In this document: piece by piece, positions 60,409 to 64,000 of the stretch
Numbering within the stretch: the first letter of the stretch is position 1
Layout of the letters: each line of letters opens with the position of its first letter
DNA from: Paenibacillus foliorum
Lineage (GTDB): Bacteria; Bacillota; Bacilli; Paenibacillales; NBRC-103111
Direction: 5' to 3'
DNA length: 64,000 nt
Assembly: GCF_013141765.1 (NCBI RefSeq)
Contig: NZ_WHOD01000070.1
Location: 186,001-250,000 of the forward strand
Translations under genes and position numbers: made by a program
The notes under the pieces: generated by a model
Seen by the model: only the letters and a program-made list of their open reading frames with translations
What the model was told of the DNA's origin: nothing
Database searches by the model: none

Positions 60409-60778
60409 GGGAAAACCTCCTTCACAGAACTTTCCGGTTTCCGGTACCGGCATCAAGCCGAATCCGAAATGAGCCATACAAGCTTTTATGCAAGTGTTAT
60501 ATAGAGCTATACTTCTTGCATCCTGCCGTATGCTGTTTCAACGGGTGTCTGTCACGGTTATAGTGTAGTTTATGTAATATCGGAAATAGTGTGACAATCG
60601 CCTAAAATAATCCCCCACGTGAGTCCCCACCCAAACCCTCCCCGCCGGTAGGGCTCCGAGGGCTGCTGCCCTCTGGACACCCGCTGGTGTACCTTTGCTG
60701 CATATGTGCAATGAGCGCTTTCGTTCCTACGGAACACGCTTTACGATGGATCTCCCACATGTAGGAACGCTTTCGTCC

Positions 60779-60852
60779 TGACGGACACGCTATCAGTTTG
60801 AGATTCATCCAGCAATTCCTGCTAAGACGGCGCTGTCCCTTCGGGATTCGCT
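60779..60852. repeat. 74-bp direct repeat, copy 1
   Basis: Begins TGACGGACACGCTATCAG and ends CCCTTCGGGATTCGCT. Copy 2 lies 118 bp further on with about three differences by hand comparison. Each copy ends in a small hairpin GTCCC TTC GGGAT. Confidence 0.85.
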
Positions 60853-60896
60853 TGATGGCTATTCTTAAGTACGGGACTTCTACTTCGCTCTTTCCA

Positions 60897-60970
60897 TGAC
60901 GGACACGCTATCAGTTTGAGATTCATCCAGCAATTCCTGCTAAGACGTCGCTGTCCCTTCGGGATGCGCT
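60897..60970. repeat. 74-bp direct repeat, copy 2
   Basis: Same start as copy 1 and ends CCCTTCGGGATGCGCT. Only 44 bp separate the copies. Confidence 0.85.
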
Positions 60971-60990
60971 CACAGTAATATAAGGGGCGA

Positions 60991-62055
60991 CTAAAGGCTA
61001 TTCTCTTTAATCAATTTGATGATCAATTCTGTAGCGTTCGTTTGTTTAGCTGATCGAATGCGGTCTATCATCTGCTCCTTGCTCTTGTAAACATCGTTAA
61101 TACCTTCTATTAAAGAAGCAGTGGTCAAATTTTCTTCATAAACTACCTGTGCATAGCCTTGCTTTTGAAAAGATGCTGCGTTAAGTAATTGATCCCCACG
61201 GCTAGCTTGTCTTGTGAGAGGGATAAGCAGCATTGGCTTACGGAGGGCCAAAAATTCAAATATCGAAGTAGCGCCAGCACGAGAAACTACCAATTCGGCC
61301 ATTGCCAAAATATCAGCTAGCTCATCATTGATATATTCAAATTGCTTGTATCCGCGACGATTGTCGTAAGCTTCATCAATTTGTCCTTTTCCACATATAT
61401 GGACAATCTGATATTGCTCCAACAATGAATCTAGTGATTCACGAACGACACTGTTTATTTTCTGAGCACCAAGACTCCCACCCATTACAAGAAGCACCGG
61501 CTTTTGCTTATGAAAATTGCATAAATCATACCCTTTAAAGGCTCTGCCCTTCGTAATTTGATCACGGATAGGCAGTCCGGTACAAACACCCTTTTCACCT
61601 TTGATATATTTCAACGATTCAGGAAAATTAACGCAGATGCGTGTGACAAAGGGTATCGATATTTTATTGGCCAAACCTGGAGACATATCCGATTCATGAC
61701 TGATTACGGGTATCTGGTTTAGCCAACTGGCTAGAATGACCGGTACGGAAACGAATCCACCTTTGGAAAAAACAACCGCTGGCTTTAACTTTCGAAGAAG
61801 CCTGTACGCTTCTCCGATTCCTTTTATCACCTTAAAAGGGTCCTTGATATTTTTAATGTCAAAATATCTACGAAGCTTTCCTGAAGAAATGGGATGGAAA
61901 GAAATGCCTGCATGCTCAATGATTTCACGTTCTATACCCTCTTTGGAGCCAATATACTGAACGTTCCAACCCGCAGCCTGCAACTTCGAAATGATAGCCA
62001 AATTCGGAGTTACATGACCTGCAGAACCGCCACCTGTAAAAACTATTCTTTTCAA
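60991..62055 (-). CDS. murG: UDP-GlcNAc:undecaprenyl-PP-MurNAc-pentapeptide transferase
   Basis: Adds GlcNAc to lipid I to make lipid II on the inner membrane face. Start KRIVFTGGGSAGHVTPNLAI, GSKEGIEREIIEHAGI, VISHESDMSPGLANK, LLVMGGSLGAQKIN and the UDP-GlcNAc site VSRAGATSIFEFLALRKP. 354 residues. I prefer TTG 62055, 8 nt after AGGAGG; the GTG at 62064 lies inside the ribosome site. Confidence 0.95.
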   Translation of the reverse strand: MKRIVFTGGGSAGHVTPNLAIISKLQAAGWNVQYIGSKEGIEREIIEHAGISFHPISSGKLRRYFDIKNIKDPFKVIKGIGEAYRLLRKLKPAVVFSKGGFVSVPVILASWLNQIPVISHESDMSPGLANKISIPFVTRICVNFPESLKYIKGEKGVCTGLPIRDQITKGRAFKGYDLCNFHKQKPVLLVMGGSLGAQKINSVVRESLDSLLEQYQIVHICGKGQIDEAYDNRRGYKQFEYINDELADILAMAELVVSRAGATSIFEFLALRKPMLLIPLTRQASRGDQLLNAASFQKQGYAQVVYEENLTTASLIEGINDVYKSKEQMIDRIRSAKQTNATELIIKLIKENSL

Positions 62056-62094
62056 TCCTGTCACCTCCTCTGCGTCCGCTTATGCGAGTTGTTG

Positions 62095-63192
62095 TCATCT
62101 CGCATAGCGTGAAATATTTAATAGTATGCCGAGCGAAGTCAGCATCAATGTTAAAGATGAACCTCCCGCACTAATCAGCGGCAGCGTAATTCCGGTTACA
62201 GGGAACATCCCGATCACAACACCAATATTAATTATTACCTGCACCGCAATCATGCCAACAATACCTGTAGCCAGCAAGCTTCCAAATGTATCCGGAGCCG
62301 TTATAGCCGTGCGCATTCCACGCCATACCAGCAGCATAAATAAAATTAGAATGAAGGAGCCTCCAATGAAGCCTAACTCCTCAGCTATGATCGAGAAAAT
62401 AAAATCCGTCTGCGGCTCAGGGAGATAGCTATACTTTTGTCTACTCATTCCGAGGCCTAAGCCTACCAAGCCTCCAGGTCCGATGGCATATAGGGATTGA
62501 ATTGACTGATATCCAGCTCCAAGTGGATCCTGCCATGGATCAAGAAACGCAGTGATTCTTTGCAGTCGATAAGGGGCTGCTGCAATTAGTCCTACAAAGC
62601 CAGCCAGTCCTAAGAGACCAAGAGAAGATAAGTGCAGCATACGCGCCCCGGATGTGTAAATAATAAGAAGTGTCGCGCCAACAAGCACAACTCCTGTGCC
62701 CAAGTCAGGCTGGAGCATGATCAATCCAAAAGCCAGTCCAACAAGACCAAGCGGCGGTAAAAGCCCTTTGGTAAACAAAGTGATTTTATTTTGCTGCTCG
62801 GAAAGCATTTTGGATAAATACAAGATCATGCCAATCTTCATAAACTCTGATGGTTGAATCCCGAACGATGCGATCCCAAGCCAGCTTCTCGCCCCACCAC
62901 GAACGACCCCGATACCAGGTATTAGGACAGCAATAAGCAAAATAAAGCAAACAATTAACCCGATTTTTGCATACTTTTTCCATACCCAGTAATCTACGTT
63001 CATTGTAATGAACATCGCTACGACGCCTAGTACCGCAAACAACAGCTGTCTTTTCAAATAGTAGTAATAATCGCCGAATTCATGAAAGGCCAGTACCGCA
63101 CTGGCACTGTAAACCATCACGACACCAATACCCAGAAGCATTAGCGTACACAATAACATCGTTACATCCGGAGCAGACCGTGCTTTTACCAT
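62095..63192 (-). CDS. spoVE: SEDS-family peptidoglycan polymerase SpoVE/FtsW
   Basis: Polytopic lipid II polymerase, about 365 residues with ten hydrophobic segments. MVYSASAVLAF, GARSWLGIASFGIQPSEFMK, LQPDLGTGVVL, DPLGAGYQSIQSLYAIGPGG, ELGFIGG and FPVTGITLPLISAGGSSL are SEDS signatures. The place between murD and murG is that of spoVE in B. subtilis; the division paralogue FtsW is not excluded by sequence alone. ATG 63192 has GAGGTG 6 nt before it. Confidence 0.92.
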   Translation of the reverse strand: MVKARSAPDVTMLLCTLMLLGIGVVMVYSASAVLAFHEFGDYYYYLKRQLLFAVLGVVAMFITMNVDYWVWKKYAKIGLIVCFILLIAVLIPGIGVVRGGARSWLGIASFGIQPSEFMKIGMILYLSKMLSEQQNKITLFTKGLLPPLGLVGLAFGLIMLQPDLGTGVVLVGATLLIIYTSGARMLHLSSLGLLGLAGFVGLIAAAPYRLQRITAFLDPWQDPLGAGYQSIQSLYAIGPGGLVGLGLGMSRQKYSYLPEPQTDFIFSIIAEELGFIGGSFILILFMLLVWRGMRTAITAPDTFGSLLATGIVGMIAVQVIINIGVVIGMFPVTGITLPLISAGGSSLTLMLTSLGILLNISRYAR

Positions 63193-63249
63193 ACGTGCCA
63201 CCTCAACCCTTACAAAATGGTAGGGTAGGCTTGTATGTATGCCCCCCTT

Positions 63250-64000
63250 TTACAGGTTATGCACGGACTGCCTAAACATTCTTCCCCTTTCCTCATAGGA
63301 AGGGAACATGTCCCAACTGGCGCACGCCGGTGAAAGCAGCACGACATCACCTGCCTTGGCCATCGCCATGGCCTCGCGTACCGCTTCAGTTATCGTATCC
63401 TGCACATCGTTAGCAGTATCGACCGTTTTCACACGGCTCATGCCTGCCAACATGGCTACATCGGAAATTTTCTGCTTGGTTTGACCCATTGTGACAAGTC
63501 CTTTAACCCGTTCTTGAAAAACAGGCAACAGCTCCATATAATCCGAGCCTCGGTCTAAGCCTCCCGCAATCAGGATAATATCCTGCTGCTCGAAGGATTC
63601 GATAGTTTTAATGGTAGCCGTAGCGTTCGTAGCCTTTGAATTGTTATAAAACAATACGCCGTCCTTCGTTGCAACATGCTCTAAGCGATGCTCAACTCCA
63701 CGAAAGTCACGAAGTGCTTTAGCTATATGCTCCAGAGGTACGTCAGCTGTTATGGCAGCCGCCGAAGCAGCTAACGCATTCTCTACGTTAAAGCTGGCGG
63801 GAATCCCTAGCTGTGAGACACTAAGGATGTTATGTAATAGTCCTTGCCGATCGCGGTAAACCAGCTGCTTCTCTGTAGTTGGAATGGTCTTATCGCTTAA
63901 TGAAGGTTGAATGAATAAACCATATTCAAGCTCCTCTTTAATAGAAAAGGGGAGTACTGAGGCTTTCACCTCTCCAGCAATACGTCTGCAGACAGGATCA
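63250..64000 (-). CDS. murD: UDP-N-acetylmuramoylalanine-D-glutamate ligase, C-terminal part
   Basis: The frame is open to the right edge, so the 5' part is outside the window. The visible 249 residues hold the end of the Mur ligase central domain (GIPASFNVENALAASAAAI, then FRGVEHRLEHVATKDGVLFY and NNSKATNATATIKTIESF) and the C-terminal domain (IILIAGGLDRGSDYMELLP, VVLLSPACASWDMFPSYEER with GRMFRQSV at the end). Signatures match MurD, not MurC/E/F. The stop lies 57 nt before the spoVE start. Confidence 0.94.
   Translation of the reverse strand, partial: DPVCRRIAGEVKASVLPFSIKEELEYGLFIQPSLSDKTIPTTEKQLVYRDRQGLLHNILSVSQLGIPASFNVENALAASAAAITADVPLEHIAKALRDFRGVEHRLEHVATKDGVLFYNNSKATNATATIKTIESFEQQDIILIAGGLDRGSDYMELLPVFQERVKGLVTMGQTKQKISDVAMLAGMSRVKTVDTANDVQDTITEAVREAMAMAKAGDVVLLSPACASWDMFPSYEERGRMFRQSVHNL

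Larger units (their letters stand above)
60478..60990. other. Repeat-rich gap between murG and murB
   Basis: No gene is supported. The left part (60600-60680) is G+C-rich on both strands; the rest is made of small hairpin modules of the type CGTTCC TAC GGAACACG and CGTCC TGA CGGACACG. It also contains the two 74-bp direct repeats given separately. An open frame at 60602-60808 on minus is a by-product of these repeats. Confidence 0.6.

Noticed and set aside
60602..60808. Minus-strand frame of 68 residues in the murG-murB gap
   Set aside because: Built of repeat modules, no ribosome site.
60779..60970. CRISPR-like direct repeats
   Set aside because: Only two copies, each 74 bp, with a 44-bp interval and internal hairpins; no further units or cas genes. 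Dispersed repeat is a better reading.

Overview
The window reads as chromosomal DNA of an endospore-forming Bacillota of the Paenibacillus type. Evidence seen directly: a division and cell-wall cluster running into spoIIGA-sigE-sigG, the ylmC-pgeF-ylmE-sepF-ylmG-ylmH-divIVA-ileS series, a PyrR-attenuated pyr operon, T-box leaders, strong AGGAGG ribosome sites, frequent TTG/GTG starts and moderate G+C. The genus is inferred from gene order and protein style; no database search was possible. No rRNA, tRNA, CRISPR array, intact insertion sequence or prophage was seen.

Layout. 1-4.8 kb: a cut-off unknown gene, then a minus-strand block hbd-like/ackA/asnS/dnaD. 5.2-9.4 kb: a small carbohydrate locus (Gfo/Idh oxidoreductase and TIM-barrel isomerase on minus; AraC regulator and MFS transporter on plus). 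9.5-12.7 kb: leuCD with a divergent LysR regulator. 12.9-22.5 kb: methionine salvage and proline genes: mtnU and a methyltransferase on minus, mtnE on plus, then a Pro-type T-box leader followed by proB-proA-proC-mtnW-mtnX-mtnB with no visible terminator between them. 22.5-25 kb: helD. 25.2-34.6 kb: pyrR-pyrB-pyrC-carA-carB-pyrF-pyrE on minus, with promoter, PyrR box and attenuator; pyrK and pyrD are absent. 34.6-40.3 kb: dapH, dapL, a methyltransferase, a TIR-like protein gene coupled to a 53-residue gene, and patA. This block separates pyrR from rluD-lspA, which are close together in Bacillus subtilis. 40.3-64 kb: rluD, lspA, a DksA-type gene, T-box/ileS, divIVA, the ylm/sepF genes, sigG, sigE, spoIIGA, a repeat-rich island, an acetyltransferase gene, ftsZ, ftsA, divIB, murA, murB, another repeat island, murG, spoVE and the 5'-truncated murD.

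How it works together. murD to ftsZ makes peptidoglycan precursors and the divisome. spoIIGA activates pro-sigma E, and sigG follows. dapH, patA and dapL cover the N-acetyl branch to meso-diaminopimelate for the same wall. mtnU, mtnE, mtnW, mtnX and mtnB cover most of the lower methionine salvage pathway; mtnA, mtnK and mtnD are not here.

Points of most interest: (1) the TIR-like/small-protein operon at 37.8-39.0 kb; (2) a dispersed 20-bp palindrome followed by a conserved tail, sitting directly 5' of the Shine-Dalgarno of pyrF, lspA, sigE, spoIIGA and divIB; (3) methionine-salvage genes apparently under a proline T-box; (4) a hairpin of about 170 nt and a GlnGly-repeat micro-ORF upstream of spoIIGA; (5) two 74-bp direct repeats between murG and murB; (6) a 44-bp palindromic element in two copies, one of them acting as a terminator.
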